Shown here piece after piece: positions 17,420-26,126 of a stretch of DNA of 41,096 bases. The position numbers and the translations under genes are program-made. Source of the stretch: an uncultured Rikenella sp. (lineage in GTDB: Bacteria > Bacteroidota > Bacteroidia > Bacteroidales > Rikenellaceae); contig NZ_CAJTMN010000009.1 of NCBI RefSeq assembly GCF_910577125.1, positions 1 through 41,096 on the forward strand, written 5' to 3'. Under the pieces are notes generated by a model. That model was given only the letters and a program-made list of their open reading frames with translations. It was not told the DNA's origin and ran no database searches. Position 1 is the first letter of the stretch. Each line of letters begins with the position of its first letter.

Positions 17420-18283
17420 CTATAGATTTTTTAGAAAATGAACTAATTTGCTGTTGTTACCATAAATAATGGGTAGGTCATCTGGTTTGTAGAGGGATCG
17501 ATCGATCTCTATTGTAATATTTTTGCCTGACTGTGCGATTTCCTGTTCGAGCAAGGTGCGCATCTGCACCGCACTACCGCTGCACACGTTATACACTTCG
17601 CCACCCGGAGCATGCAGCAATAGTTTCCAATAAATATCTACTACATCTTTGACCTCCATATAGTCGCGGTAGGATTCCAGGTTTCCAAATCGGACCGTAG
17701 CCCTATCAGCGGCTTCGGCTATCTTTTCCCGCCACGCACCAATGGCTAGCTGGTTCGATATCCCTTGCCCGATCAGGTTGAATGTCCTGGCTATAACTAC
17801 AGGAACATGGTATTTCCGCCAAAAGTAAAGTGCTTCTTCCTGCTGGATTACTTTTGACAGTCCGTAGGCGGATACTGGATTTCGGGGAAAATTTTCATCT
17901 ACGGGATTCTCTGCCACAAAGCCGTATTCGGCAACCGATCCGATAAGCAAAATCTTTTTCACCGGAACATGTGCCTGCACGGCATACTGCATCAGATGTC
18001 GTGATACTTCGACATTACAGCGGTAAAGTTGGTTCAAATCGTCGCTGCGAAGTATACCCATCAAATTGACGATATACACTGGTGAAATACGATCCAGCAC
18101 ATCTTTAAGCATTAAATGGTCACATGCGTCAATGGTATGACTTTCATAACCGGATTCAATGGGTGTAATGTCTATCAAAATAGGCTCGTAGCGATCACCG
18201 GTATTTTGTCTTTGCAGATAGTCTATAAAATGTTTGCCGGTAAATCCTCCAGCACCAAGTATGGCTATTTTTTCCCGGTTCAT
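17420..18283 (-). CDS. NAD-dependent nucleotide-sugar reductase/epimerase (SDR)
   Basis: A 287-residue extended SDR with IAILGAGGFTGKHF at the start, GSVAEYG and the catalytic Tyr-Gly-Leu-Ser-Lys (SAYGLSK). The substrate half has ARTFNLIGQGIS and YRDYMEVKDVVDIYW, which resemble GDP-4-keto-6-deoxymannose reductases (Rmd) and related 4-reductases. No GDP-mannose dehydratase lies in the window, so it may act on another 4-keto sugar, for example the CDP-linked one made by RfbG. It is the first gene behind the promoter at 18340-18347. Confidence 0.77.
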   Translation of the reverse strand: MNREKIAILGAGGFTGKHFIDYLQRQNTGDRYEPILIDITPIESGYESHTIDACDHLMLKDVLDRISPVYIVNLMGILRSDDLNQLYRCNVEVSRHLMQYAVQAHVPVKKILLIGSVAEYGFVAENPVDENFPRNPVSAYGLSKVIQQEEALYFWRKYHVPVVIARTFNLIGQGISNQLAIGAWREKIAEAADRATVRFGNLESYRDYMEVKDVVDIYWKLLLHAPGGEVYNVCSGSAVQMRTLLEQEIAQSGKNITIEIDRSLYKPDDLPIIYGNNSKLVHFLKNL

Positions 18284-18339
18284 ATTTATTGCTTTTGGAT
18301 ATTTTGCAGAAAAAGATCATACAACTTTTCCTTTAATTA

Positions 18340-18347
18340 CAAAGATA
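18340..18347 (-). promoter_or_regulatory. Internal promoter -7 box of the glycan locus
   Basis: A perfect TATCTTTG on the minus strand, 57 bases before the start of the SDR gene at 18283, inside the only gap of more than 100 bases between 18 and 23 kb. A TTTG lies upstream but at 11 bases, not the usual 19, so the -33 part is weak. It would let the CDP-sugar and glycosyltransferase half be transcribed separately from the nonulosonate half. Confidence 0.6.
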
Positions 18348-18391
18348 CAACAACTATTCAAATCGCCACCTTTTTACGGAGTAAATCCGAG

Positions 18392-19933
18392 TTAAAGGCC
18401 GTGTTTTGAAGGTAAGCGCAAAAGTTGAAAAACGTATTGTCGAAGTCTGGGTACAGTCCATAAACTCACCATCAAGCCAACGAAAATACTTCCGAGTATC
18501 AATACTCCGTTGAGGGCTAGGTTTAACTTGTCTTTGCCGGTGATGTAACTGTCTCGAATCAAGAACAACACACCCAACATGACTGCCAACCCCGGCAAAT
18601 AAGGCACAACCACCGTACGTAGAAACGATCGTAACGATATTCCCAAGAATTGTAACGAGAGCCATAGATATGCAATCCCGTTAAAAATAAAAGTCAAAAA
18701 CTTGAAACGAGCAAATGATTCTATCCCCCAGATTCCTACGGTAGTGAAAATACCACCCCAAAATATCAGGACCATCAATGCATTTTGTAGATATAACTGC
18801 CGAATCTTTTCACAAGCCATAAGCATTATTCCTGTCGGATAGCTTACAAACCCTAGAATATTACACAGTACCAGCCAAACCACGATTTCGACAGATGCCG
18901 CATATTCCGGCCCAACCCATGAAATTACCACTCCTCGGCTCATCATGGCAACGGCGACAAAAGGAAAAACAACTAACGGGAAAGTCAGAAAGATTACGTG
19001 CAAATAAAAATGCCGAAATTCAGACCACTGCCCCAAACCTATAAAATGGTTAAAACGGGACGAAAAGGGGGAAAACAAGACTCCAACCAAAGATCGACTG
19101 AAAGACAATATGGATAAGCCGATAGCGTAAATTGCCACAGCATCGGCCCCCAGCAGTTTAGCGATTGCGATCGAGTCGAGTTCGTAATAGAGTATCCAAC
19201 AAAGGGTGATAAAGAGACTGGAAAATGCAAGGGATCTGGTGTGTCGAAAAATATCGTTTGAAAAGCGGAAACGACGCACGAGTTGTCCCAGCGGATATTG
19301 GTACTTGTAGCGGGCCATCCAAATCCCGCCCACAGCGACGAAAGCCGCAATGATTTGAATAAATAGATAATAACCGACAATATTATACCGACCATTGGTA
19401 AAGAAATAGAATACCGAAAGTATTTTGAGTGCGTTCCCGGCAATGACGAGTTTCTGTATGTGGTATTCTTCGAGTCGGATGCCGAAGATCATTTGTACCA
19501 ACCGCTGTATTACGACAATAGGGGTCGAGAAAGCCAAAATAAGGAGCAGTTCATGTGCTGTTTGAGTCTGCCGGCCCGGTAAAAGATTGTTGATGAGTTG
19601 GTCGGGATGAAAACTGAAATAAAGGAATACGCCACCTATTAACAAAGTTACACACAAGAATATAAAGTGTGCAAAACCTATCAACGAGACTTCTCGTTCT
19701 CGGTCTCCTTGCGAATAGCTCTCGGCGGCATATTTTTGGGCTGCGCTCAGAAAACCGAGGTCTGCATAAGATAGAAAAATAGTGATCGAAATACACACAG
19801 TATATATCCCGTACGTGGTTTGGTCGGAACTCAGGTAAGGGACTACGATAAACATCGACGCAAATCCTAATACCATGGAGAGGATCTGCATCGAGTAAAT
19901 TTTCAGGTAGTTTTTTGTAAAGGATGTTTGCAA
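18392..19933 (-). CDS. Wzx-type oligosaccharide flippase (MOP superfamily)
   Basis: A 513-residue membrane protein with about twelve to fourteen hydrophobic segments spread over the full length. The start (YLKIYSMQILSMVLGFASMFIVVPYLSSD) and the size are typical of polysaccharide transporters of the MOP/MATE superfamily. It would move the lipid-linked repeat unit across the inner membrane for polymerisation. It is the only flippase in the window. It lies 9 bases after a probable glycosyltransferase gene and ends the upstream half of the locus. Conserved charged residues in the first helices are usual, but specificity cannot be predicted. Confidence 0.87.
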   Translation of the reverse strand: MQTSFTKNYLKIYSMQILSMVLGFASMFIVVPYLSSDQTTYGIYTVCISITIFLSYADLGFLSAAQKYAAESYSQGDREREVSLIGFAHFIFLCVTLLIGGVFLYFSFHPDQLINNLLPGRQTQTAHELLLILAFSTPIVVIQRLVQMIFGIRLEEYHIQKLVIAGNALKILSVFYFFTNGRYNIVGYYLFIQIIAAFVAVGGIWMARYKYQYPLGQLVRRFRFSNDIFRHTRSLAFSSLFITLCWILYYELDSIAIAKLLGADAVAIYAIGLSILSFSRSLVGVLFSPFSSRFNHFIGLGQWSEFRHFYLHVIFLTFPLVVFPFVAVAMMSRGVVISWVGPEYAASVEIVVWLVLCNILGFVSYPTGIMLMACEKIRQLYLQNALMVLIFWGGIFTTVGIWGIESFARFKFLTFIFNGIAYLWLSLQFLGISLRSFLRTVVVPYLPGLAVMLGVLFLIRDSYITGKDKLNLALNGVLILGSIFVGLMVSLWTVPRLRQYVFQLLRLPSKHGL

Positions 19934-19942
19934 GGCAATGTG

Positions 19943-21136
19943 TTACAGACTGAAATTTTTAAATGCGTCGATAATAATATCCACATTGTTTTTGTGTTCG
20001 CTGTCCGGTGAAGTCAAGTAATTGTACTTGTACTGCTGATAAGCCTCGGTATCAATGGTTAATTGGATGTTATCCGGCAATATTTGGTCATAAAAAAGGA
20101 ACTGTGCTTTAACGGTTTGTCCTTTGATGCGGAAATCATCTCGATAATAAGGCATAACTCGATCGATTGCCTCTGAAAGCAGAATGGCTACCGGTTTGTT
20201 GAATATTACGGCAAAACCGATCGATGTGCTGCCATGAGCCAAAACAAAGTTACAATCTCGAACTAAAGCAGCCGTTTGACCAAATAGTACGGTCCGCCCG
20301 TCGAAAAAATCGCGTTTTTTGTATTCTATAGCTTTTGGATGGGCTGCGATTACAACTGGCATACCGTAACGCGCCTCGATTTGTCTGAAAAACGAGTTGA
20401 TGGTTCGGTAATATTCTTCTGCATCGATAACCGGTTGTCCTATTATTGCAAAATCCGGATGGAGCGGTAGGTATTCATCCAAAAAGAGAATATACTCATT
20501 GGCAAGTACTCGGTCATTTTGCTGTTCTATCCGTTGACAAATCGTATAGTCTGTTGAATTGATATTCACTATCTTGTGAGCATAAGCCAAATCGATTGGA
20601 GCTCCCAATCCAATGGCGCGAAATCCTTGACGACTGCTGCACAATAATAGATCGAAAGGCCGGATTATACCCCATTTTTTATAATAGACTGAAAGCTTGT
20701 TGCGCAAATAATGCGGAAGTTTCTTGGGGGTAATTCGCAACAATTTCTGAAAAAACGATTGTCGGCCCCCATTACTTACGGGAACCGGGATCATATTAAT
20801 GCCATAGCGACCAGTAATACAACCTGCACGGGTCAGTGTCCGATGTAAGCGAATTACTCGCCCTTCATAAGTCATTAATGACAAGAAAAGTGTAGTTTGA
20901 CGGCTTTCCGCCCATACCATTTCTCGGAATTGTTTGTAGTTCGAGACTTGGCGTACTAATGGATCATTCCGGTTTTCTATGCTTATTTGATCGAACCCGA
21001 ATATGTGAGCCAGATCCCAATATTCGACTACAAACCCTCCTGTGACTAAACGATCTAATAGAAAATCTTCTTTGATTTTCAGTGAGAGGGGCAAGTAATT
21101 CAAGAATATGACTTTGCGAATCAAATTGCTGTCCAT
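19943..21136 (-). CDS. Unrecognised protein, probable glycosyltransferase of GT-B type (candidate nonulosonate transferase)
   Basis: A 397-residue soluble protein that I do not recognise. The N-terminal half has alternating strands and helices (KVIFLNYLP, FVVEYWDLAHIFG), as in GT-B enzymes. The C-terminal half carries YILFLDEYLPLHPD (215-228, acidic pair 220-221), VVIAAHPKA (261-269, His266-Pro267) and NFVLAHGSTSIGFAVIFNKPVAIL (296-319, Ser303-Thr304-Ser305). An acidic pair, then HP, then a Ser/Thr pair followed by a helix and a KPV turn is the order seen in bacterial sialyltransferase and polysialyltransferase families and in related GT-B enzymes. It lies between the CMP-sugar genes and the flippase. 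I infer a transferase using the CMP-nonulosonate; a CDP-glycerol- or surface-carbohydrate-type GT-B role remains possible. Confidence 0.55.
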   Translation of the reverse strand: MDSNLIRKVIFLNYLPLSLKIKEDFLLDRLVTGGFVVEYWDLAHIFGFDQISIENRNDPLVRQVSNYKQFREMVWAESRQTTLFLSLMTYEGRVIRLHRTLTRAGCITGRYGINMIPVPVSNGGRQSFFQKLLRITPKKLPHYLRNKLSVYYKKWGIIRPFDLLLCSSRQGFRAIGLGAPIDLAYAHKIVNINSTDYTICQRIEQQNDRVLANEYILFLDEYLPLHPDFAIIGQPVIDAEEYYRTINSFFRQIEARYGMPVVIAAHPKAIEYKKRDFFDGRTVLFGQTAALVRDCNFVLAHGSTSIGFAVIFNKPVAILLSEAIDRVMPYYRDDFRIKGQTVKAQFLFYDQILPDNIQLTIDTEAYQQYKYNYLTSPDSEHKNNVDIIIDAFKNFSL

Positions 21137-21864
21137 CCGCCGTCGATCATTAAATTGTGGCCTGTGATAAAACTCGATTCGTCGGAAAGCAGAAAAGCGA
21201 CTCCTGGAGCCATCTCTTCCGGTCGGGCCATCCGCTTGAGCGGGGATTTATGGCTATAAGCCTTGACAAATTCAGGTCGCTGATTGTCGAATACGCCGCC
21301 CGGGGAGACACAATTCACCCGAACGCCATATGGCCCGAAGTACGATGCCAGGTACCGGGAGAAATTAATAATCCCTCCTTTGATTGCCGCATATCCGGCT
21401 GGAGAAGTGCCTCCGTAGGCTTCGTAGATCGTAAAGTCGTTGCCCACCACCCCGTATATGGAGCCGAAGTTCACCACCGAGCCCGAACCTTGTTTTTTCA
21501 TGACAGCCAGTACTTTCTGGCAAATGAGAAATACGGCATTGAGCTGCATATCTACATTCTTCTGCCAGCTTTCATAAGGGATGTCTTCAAACCTGGCGCT
21601 CCAGTCCGAAGTCCTGGGATAAGCAGCATTCACCAGTCCGTCGATCCGTCCGTACTTTTGTATCACGTAGTTTACCAGTGCGTCGATCTGGGCCGGATCG
21701 GTCACATCATAAGCCACGTCCGGAAGCTCTCCCCACCGGTTCGGCCGGTCGATATCCACCCCAACTACCGCTTCGGCTCCGCTTTCGCGGCAGTATCGCA
21801 CCACTTCGCGTCCGATCAATCCTCCGCTGCCGGTGACGATGATTATTTTTCCTTCGAGTTTCAT
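21121..21864 (-). CDS. SDR oxidoreductase, PtmA-like
   Basis: A 247-residue classical SDR with the cofactor motif GSGGLIG (about 11-17), NFGSIYGVVGND containing the catalytic Ser, a Tyr-x3-Lys in AGYAAIKGG and an ending GHNLMIDGGWTAI. It resembles PtmA of the Campylobacter flagellar nonulosonate cluster, where it sits beside the CMP-sugar synthetase PtmB. The reaction in this locus is unknown. The frame is open upstream to 21936, but the ATG at 21862-21864 gives the family start MKLEGKIIIVTG and leaves a 4-base gap to the aminotransferase gene. It overlaps the next gene by 16 bases. Confidence 0.83.
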   Translation of the reverse strand: MKLEGKIIIVTGSGGLIGREVVRYCRESGAEAVVGVDIDRPNRWGELPDVAYDVTDPAQIDALVNYVIQKYGRIDGLVNAAYPRTSDWSARFEDIPYESWQKNVDMQLNAVFLICQKVLAVMKKQGSGSVVNFGSIYGVVGNDFTIYEAYGGTSPAGYAAIKGGIINFSRYLASYFGPYGVRVNCVSPGGVFDNQRPEFVKAYSHKSPLKRMARPEEMAPGVAFLLSDESSFITGHNLMIDGGWTAI

Positions 21865-21868
21865 GCGG

Positions 21869-23164
21869 TTAGTTGAATTTACGGAATACAGGTTTGATAG
21901 CCGGCCCGACGAGATAGTTGTCGACGCCTTCGTCAAGTGCTTTTTTATAAATAGTCAGTGCTTTGCGTGTAGCTTCAAGTGTGATTTTCAACTCTTTCGC
22001 GCCATGAGCATAAGAGATGGCGATCCACGGCATCAAGATGCCCTGTTTAATCATCTCCTGTGAGAAGAGCGTACGCAGCGGCATCGAAACATTACCCGCC
22101 CGATCGCGCGTGGCATATCCCGGGGAACACGGTACTCCGCAAGCTTCAAATTCTTTTTCAATTCCCAATTCTTTGGCAATGGCATTCATCCCATCGATCA
22201 ATTGCTGACCATAGCTCCACAGGTGTTCGACTACATTATGTTCTTTATAAAATTTGACTGTTTCCACGAAAGCGCCCAAACCGCACATTTCGGCGCCGTG
22301 TGTGGTAGAAATCAGGAATAACCGTTCTTTTCCTTCTTCCAAAATGCCGCCGACGTTCATGATTTCGCGCTTCCCGCCTAAAGCAGCTACGGAGAAGCCG
22401 TTGGCCATCCCTTTCCCGAAAGTACACAGGTCGGGTACGATATCATAATATTTCTGAGCTCCCTGCAAGTTCCATCGGAAACCGGTAATCATTTCATCCA
22501 GAATGAATACCGTCCCATTTTCTTTGCACAAGGCTTGCACTTTATGTAAAAAATCGTCCTGCGGATGTCCGCCCGTAGCCGGTTCCATAATTAGGCCGGC
22601 AATCTCTCCCGGATATTGTTTGAAAAGTGTTTCGACTGACGCGATGTCATTGTAACGAAAATTCAAGGTCAGTGCATGGTGTTCCTCCGGAATCCCCAGC
22701 GTTAGCGGGGTGTCGCCGATAAACCAATCGTCATAAGAAAAGAACGGATGATCCGCACACCGTGCGATATACTTTCGGCCGGTATATCCTCTGGCCAGTT
22801 TTAACGCAGCAGTGGTTACAACCGAACCGTTTTTGGCGAATTTAACCATTTCTACGCTCGGAATTAGCTCGCACATGAGTTCCGCGGCCTGAAGTTCGAT
22901 CAGCGACGGCCGGGTGAGATTATTTCCGAAATGGATCTGTTTAATGGCCGCCGCAGCCACTGTAGGTTCAGCATAACCCAAAGTAACAGCGCGAAGCGCC
23001 ATCCCGTAATCCAAAAATTTCTCCCCTTCCGGCGTATAGACATAAGCTCCCTCGCCGCGTTCGAGAATCTGGGGCGCATTAGCGGGATATTGGTCGTCGC
23101 CTCGCGAATAGGTGTGAGCTCCGCCGGGAATCGCCGCGTGGAGTCGCTGGCTGTAGTTTTTCAT
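21869..23164 (-). CDS. Class III PLP-dependent aminotransferase (glutamate-1-semialdehyde aminomutase-like)
   Basis: A 431-residue fold-type I PLP enzyme. GGAHTYSRGDDQYP near residue 14, KNGSVVTTAALKLARGYTG (111-129), the cofactor-binding Asp223 in FILDEMITGFR and Lys251 in TFGKGMANGF define it as a class III aminotransferase close to HemL. Its place between the CMP-sugar synthetase and the PtmA-like gene, with 6- and 4-base gaps, argues against a haem role. It more likely aminates a sugar-derived carbonyl compound in the nonulosonate pathway. This would be a second aminotransferase in addition to LegC. The substrate is not known. Confidence 0.82.
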   Translation of the reverse strand: MKNYSQRLHAAIPGGAHTYSRGDDQYPANAPQILERGEGAYVYTPEGEKFLDYGMALRAVTLGYAEPTVAAAAIKQIHFGNNLTRPSLIELQAAELMCELIPSVEMVKFAKNGSVVTTAALKLARGYTGRKYIARCADHPFFSYDDWFIGDTPLTLGIPEEHHALTLNFRYNDIASVETLFKQYPGEIAGLIMEPATGGHPQDDFLHKVQALCKENGTVFILDEMITGFRWNLQGAQKYYDIVPDLCTFGKGMANGFSVAALGGKREIMNVGGILEEGKERLFLISTTHGAEMCGLGAFVETVKFYKEHNVVEHLWSYGQQLIDGMNAIAKELGIEKEFEACGVPCSPGYATRDRAGNVSMPLRTLFSQEMIKQGILMPWIAISYAHGAKELKITLEATRKALTIYKKALDEGVDNYLVGPAIKPVFRKFN

Positions 23165-23170
23165 AGCTTG

Positions 23171-23866
23171 TTATCTTAGTTTGTTTTTTAAGATTGACTC
23201 GATAATAAACCAGTCTTCAAGATCATCGACCTCAAATGCTCTACTTTTAGGAACGATGTAAGGCAGCGTCTTGTCATGGTAAAAGGTTTGTTTTTGTAAG
23301 TATGCTTCAGGACGTGTAACGTAAACTGTTCCCTCGAAATAGTATGCCTCGCCTATATCTTGACGACGAATAGTTTGCATATCCCCCTGATAAGGAATTA
23401 ATAGTCCTTTTTCGCTGCAACGGACCATAAATGCAGGGTGTGTACATTCGGCCCGGCAGACGCCTACAATACTATCAGCTTCTGGGTGGGCCGACAATAT
23501 TTCAACGGATCGATCTATGTCTTCCACTTCCCGTAACGGCGAGGTGGGTTCCAGCAAAACTACATAATCGTACTCTTTCCCCTCCTTTCGAAGCTTCTCG
23601 ATGGTATAAACTACAAATCCGGAAGAAGGAGCTGTATCGCTGGCTAATTCTCCCGGACGCAATTCCGGCACGTTGATGCCGAATTGTTCGGCCACAGCAG
23701 CAATTTCAGGCGAATCAGTCGACACAAATATATCCGTAATATACCGGCTGGCTTTGGCCTGTTCGATTGTCCAACCGATGAGCGGCTTACCACACAAAGG
23801 TCGGATATTTTTTCCAGGCAATCCTTTGCTGCCGCCCCGGGCGGGAATAATCGCCAATATTTTCAT
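23171..23866 (-). CDS. CMP-nonulosonate cytidylyltransferase (NeuA/LegF/PtmB type)
   Basis: A 231-residue cytidylyltransferase that activates a free nonulosonic acid with CTP. The start LAIIPARGGSKGLPGKNIRPL is the diagnostic CTP-binding motif. TDSPEIAAVAEQFG, LLEPTSPLRE and the C-terminal FEVDDLEDWFIIE follow in the usual order. The frame extends upstream to 24349 without meaning; the ATG at 23864-23866 overlaps the stop of the PtmE-like gene by four bases. It resembles PtmB and LegF more than sialic-acid NeuA by context, since legB, legC and a PtmE-like gene are in the same locus. Confidence 0.9.
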   Translation of the reverse strand: MKILAIIPARGGSKGLPGKNIRPLCGKPLIGWTIEQAKASRYITDIFVSTDSPEIAAVAEQFGINVPELRPGELASDTAPSSGFVVYTIEKLRKEGKEYDYVVLLEPTSPLREVEDIDRSVEILSAHPEADSIVGVCRAECTHPAFMVRCSEKGLLIPYQGDMQTIRRQDIGEAYYFEGTVYVTRPEAYLQKQTFYHDKTLPYIVPKSRAFEVDDLEDWFIIESILKNKLR

Positions 23867-24939
23867 AATCCGGTTTTTTTGTTGTTCATATGCTGTGCCA
23901 GTTCCTGCACTTTGTGGAAGTCGTCGGGTTTGCCGATGTCGATCCAGTAGCCGGACAGCGGATAGCGAATGACTCGTTTGTGTTGTGTAATAAGTGCTTC
24001 CATTAAGTCTGTGGCGTGGAAGCAGGTGTCGTCGGGTATCCGATCCAGCACTTCGCGACGAATGAGATAGATGCCGGCGTTGGCATAATAGTGGAAGTTG
24101 GGTTTTTCCTTGATGCCTTTGATCTCTCGCGTGTTTTCGATTTCGAATATCCCGTAGGGCACAGTGACATTGTACGGAACCGCCGCCACGCTCATGTCCG
24201 CCTCGTGCTTCTTGAAGTGGAGGTAAAAATCCTCCAGATCGATGTTGGTGAAGAGGTCGGAGTTCATCACCAGAATGGTGTCGTTGTGCCAGTCGGGGAT
24301 GAATTTGATGGAGCCCATCGTGCCGAGGAATTTCGGTTCGCGCACGCATCTTACCAGTACCTGATCGGTGCCTATCGGTTGGGCGAAGTGGGCTTCGATC
24401 TGTTCGGCGAGGTAGTTGGTCGTGACGTTGATGTGTTCGACTCCGTGTCGCAAGAGGTTGTCGATGTTGTAGTCGATGATGGGTTTTCCGTCTACCGGCA
24501 GGAGCGGTTTCGGGGTTTCGAGTGTCAAGGGGCGTAGCCGCTCGCCGCGCCCGCCCGCCATCAATACGGCGTCGAGCGGCAGGAACGAGCCTCCGTTGGC
24601 GAAATTGAGTATGCGAACGATCTGTCCGGCTTCATTCAGTATGGGTACCAATTTCAATCCCCGTCGCCGAATCAGTCGCAGGATATCGGTATCGGATGCT
24701 CCGGCTCGAATGAAGGTGAAGTCCCGGTGCATGATTTCCGAAATAGGGATATCTATACCTTGTCCGCCAATCAAGGCACGCCGGATGTCACCGTCTGTCA
24801 CGGTACCGACGACGCGTTGGGTATCGTTGTCGATGGCGAACAGGGTCAGTGACAGATCTGCCGAGATGTCGTTGAGTTTCCGTACGGCATCCAGGATCGT
24901 GTCGGTCTGAGAAATAATATGTCGTGTATGGTCTCTCAT
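23863..24939 (-). CDS. CBS-domain sugar-phosphate nucleotidyltransferase (PtmE-like, probable glucosamine-1-phosphate guanylyltransferase)
   Basis: A 358-residue fusion. Two CBS domains (about 8-64 and 66-118, with TVTDGDIRRAL) precede a nucleotidyltransferase domain starting LDAVLMAGGRGERLRPLT (Gly129 onward) and containing MNSDLF and a C-terminal GYWIDIGKPDDF. This order is that of Campylobacter PtmE, which transfers GMP to glucosamine-1-phosphate in the GDP-linked legionaminate route. CBS domains often sense adenine nucleotides, so activity may respond to energy state. It overlaps both neighbours by four bases. GDP preference is inferred from PtmE and cannot be seen directly. Confidence 0.85.
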   Translation of the reverse strand: MRDHTRHIISQTDTILDAVRKLNDISADLSLTLFAIDNDTQRVVGTVTDGDIRRALIGGQGIDIPISEIMHRDFTFIRAGASDTDILRLIRRRGLKLVPILNEAGQIVRILNFANGGSFLPLDAVLMAGGRGERLRPLTLETPKPLLPVDGKPIIDYNIDNLLRHGVEHINVTTNYLAEQIEAHFAQPIGTDQVLVRCVREPKFLGTMGSIKFIPDWHNDTILVMNSDLFTNIDLEDFYLHFKKHEADMSVAAVPYNVTVPYGIFEIENTREIKGIKEKPNFHYYANAGIYLIRREVLDRIPDDTCFHATDLMEALITQHKRVIRYPLSGYWIDIGKPDDFHKVQELAQHMNNKKTGL

Positions 24940-26126
24940 TCCTGGGAAGAGGGCAAGTCGTGAAAGTGTTTCTGCGGGTCGATGGAGCCGACGGCGTGTT
25001 TAATCGTTTCGTATATCCGACGGGCCGTGTCCGGCCGGTCGTACGGGTTCGGGCCGGATGCGTCGATTTGTCCGGATAAAAGTAGCGATAATTTTTCAAT
25101 AATCTCCTCTTGGGTCGTTCCGCAATGCACGACGCTTGCTGCGGCGATCCGTCCCCGCTGCCGGTCGCCGATATTGATCGTCGGAATATGGAAGCTCGGC
25201 ACTTCGAGAATCCCGCTGCTCGAATTGCCTACCACGCCGCCGATGTATTGTAAGACAGACAGATAGCGTTTTAACCCCAAGGAGGTGAACCACACGCACC
25301 GACTTTTCCGGTCGGGTGCGGCGCACCATTGTTCGATCCGGTCGGCAATGATTCGGGAGCCTGTGTCGGAGTTGGGCATCGTGAAGAGAATCCGTACCCG
25401 GGTGTCGAGGTGCATGGCCTGATCCAGGGCGGATAGCAGGGCTTCGATTTGTGCTTCGGGCGATTCCGAGTCCAGGGTGACCGGATGGTAGGTCACGAGC
25501 AGGGTCTGCCGGTCGAGCCGGAATCCCCCGAGACTCTCTTCTGTCTGTGCCTGAGACCACAAAGGTATCCGCCGTACATTGTCCACCCCGATCGCTCCCA
25601 CATGGAATACCCTGTCCGGGCTTTCGCCCAATTGGATGACGCGCTGGCGATAAGCCTCCGTCGAGGTGAAATGCAGGTGCGACATCTTCGTAATCGCGTG
25701 CCGTATCGCATCGTCATAAGCTCCCTCTGTAATTTCGCCGCCGTGCAGGTGCGCCACAGGGATCCGGAAGATCAACGCGGCCTCCACTGCACACAGAATC
25801 TCGTATCGATCTCCCAGTACGACAATCAGGTCGGGCTTTAGCGCATCGTATGCCCGTGCAAATCCCTCCAACCCCTGGCTCATCTCCCGCACAGTGGTAC
25901 CGGCGTCCGTGGCGGGGTGGAGGTCGTCGATCATCGGTACCCGGTAATCGATCGTGAATCCGTCGGCCTCGATCTCCTTATAGGTCTCTCCGTACTTCGG
26001 CGAGAGGTGCATGTTGGTCGCCACGATCTGCAGCTGCAACTCCGGATCGGCTGCAATAAAGCTGGCTAAACGGGTCAGCAATCCCCATTCGGCCCGGGTG
26101 CCGGTAACGATGCAGATTTTTCTCAT
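24936..26126 (-). CDS. Hydrolysing nucleotide-sugar 2-epimerase (NeuC/LegG type)
   Basis: A 396-residue enzyme of the WecB/NeuC family. ICIVTGTRAEWGLL at the start, PDLIVVLGDRYE, VAHLHGGEITEGAYDDAIRHAITKMSHLHF and GNSSSGILEVPSF are the conserved substrate and catalytic regions. Hydrolysing members release the 2-epimerised sugar from its nucleotide. In a legionaminate pathway the product would be 2,4-diacetamido-2,4,6-trideoxymannose, the substrate of the synthase encoded next to it. It overlaps neuB and the PtmE-like gene by four bases each. Whether the nucleotide is UDP or GDP is open; the neighbouring PtmE-like gene favours GDP. Confidence 0.92.
   Translation of the reverse strand: MRKICIVTGTRAEWGLLTRLASFIAADPELQLQIVATNMHLSPKYGETYKEIEADGFTIDYRVPMIDDLHPATDAGTTVREMSQGLEGFARAYDALKPDLIVVLGDRYEILCAVEAALIFRIPVAHLHGGEITEGAYDDAIRHAITKMSHLHFTSTEAYRQRVIQLGESPDRVFHVGAIGVDNVRRIPLWSQAQTEESLGGFRLDRQTLLVTYHPVTLDSESPEAQIEALLSALDQAMHLDTRVRILFTMPNSDTGSRIIADRIEQWCAAPDRKSRCVWFTSLGLKRYLSVLQYIGGVVGNSSSGILEVPSFHIPTINIGDRQRGRIAAASVVHCGTTQEEIIEKLSLLLSGQIDASGPNPYDRPDTARRIYETIKHAVGSIDPQKHFHDLPSSQE

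Noticed and set aside
21869..23164. Annotation as hemL for haem synthesis
   Set aside because: The fold family fits, but the gene is embedded in a CMP-nonulosonate operon and lacks any haem neighbour, so a sugar-related role is more likely.
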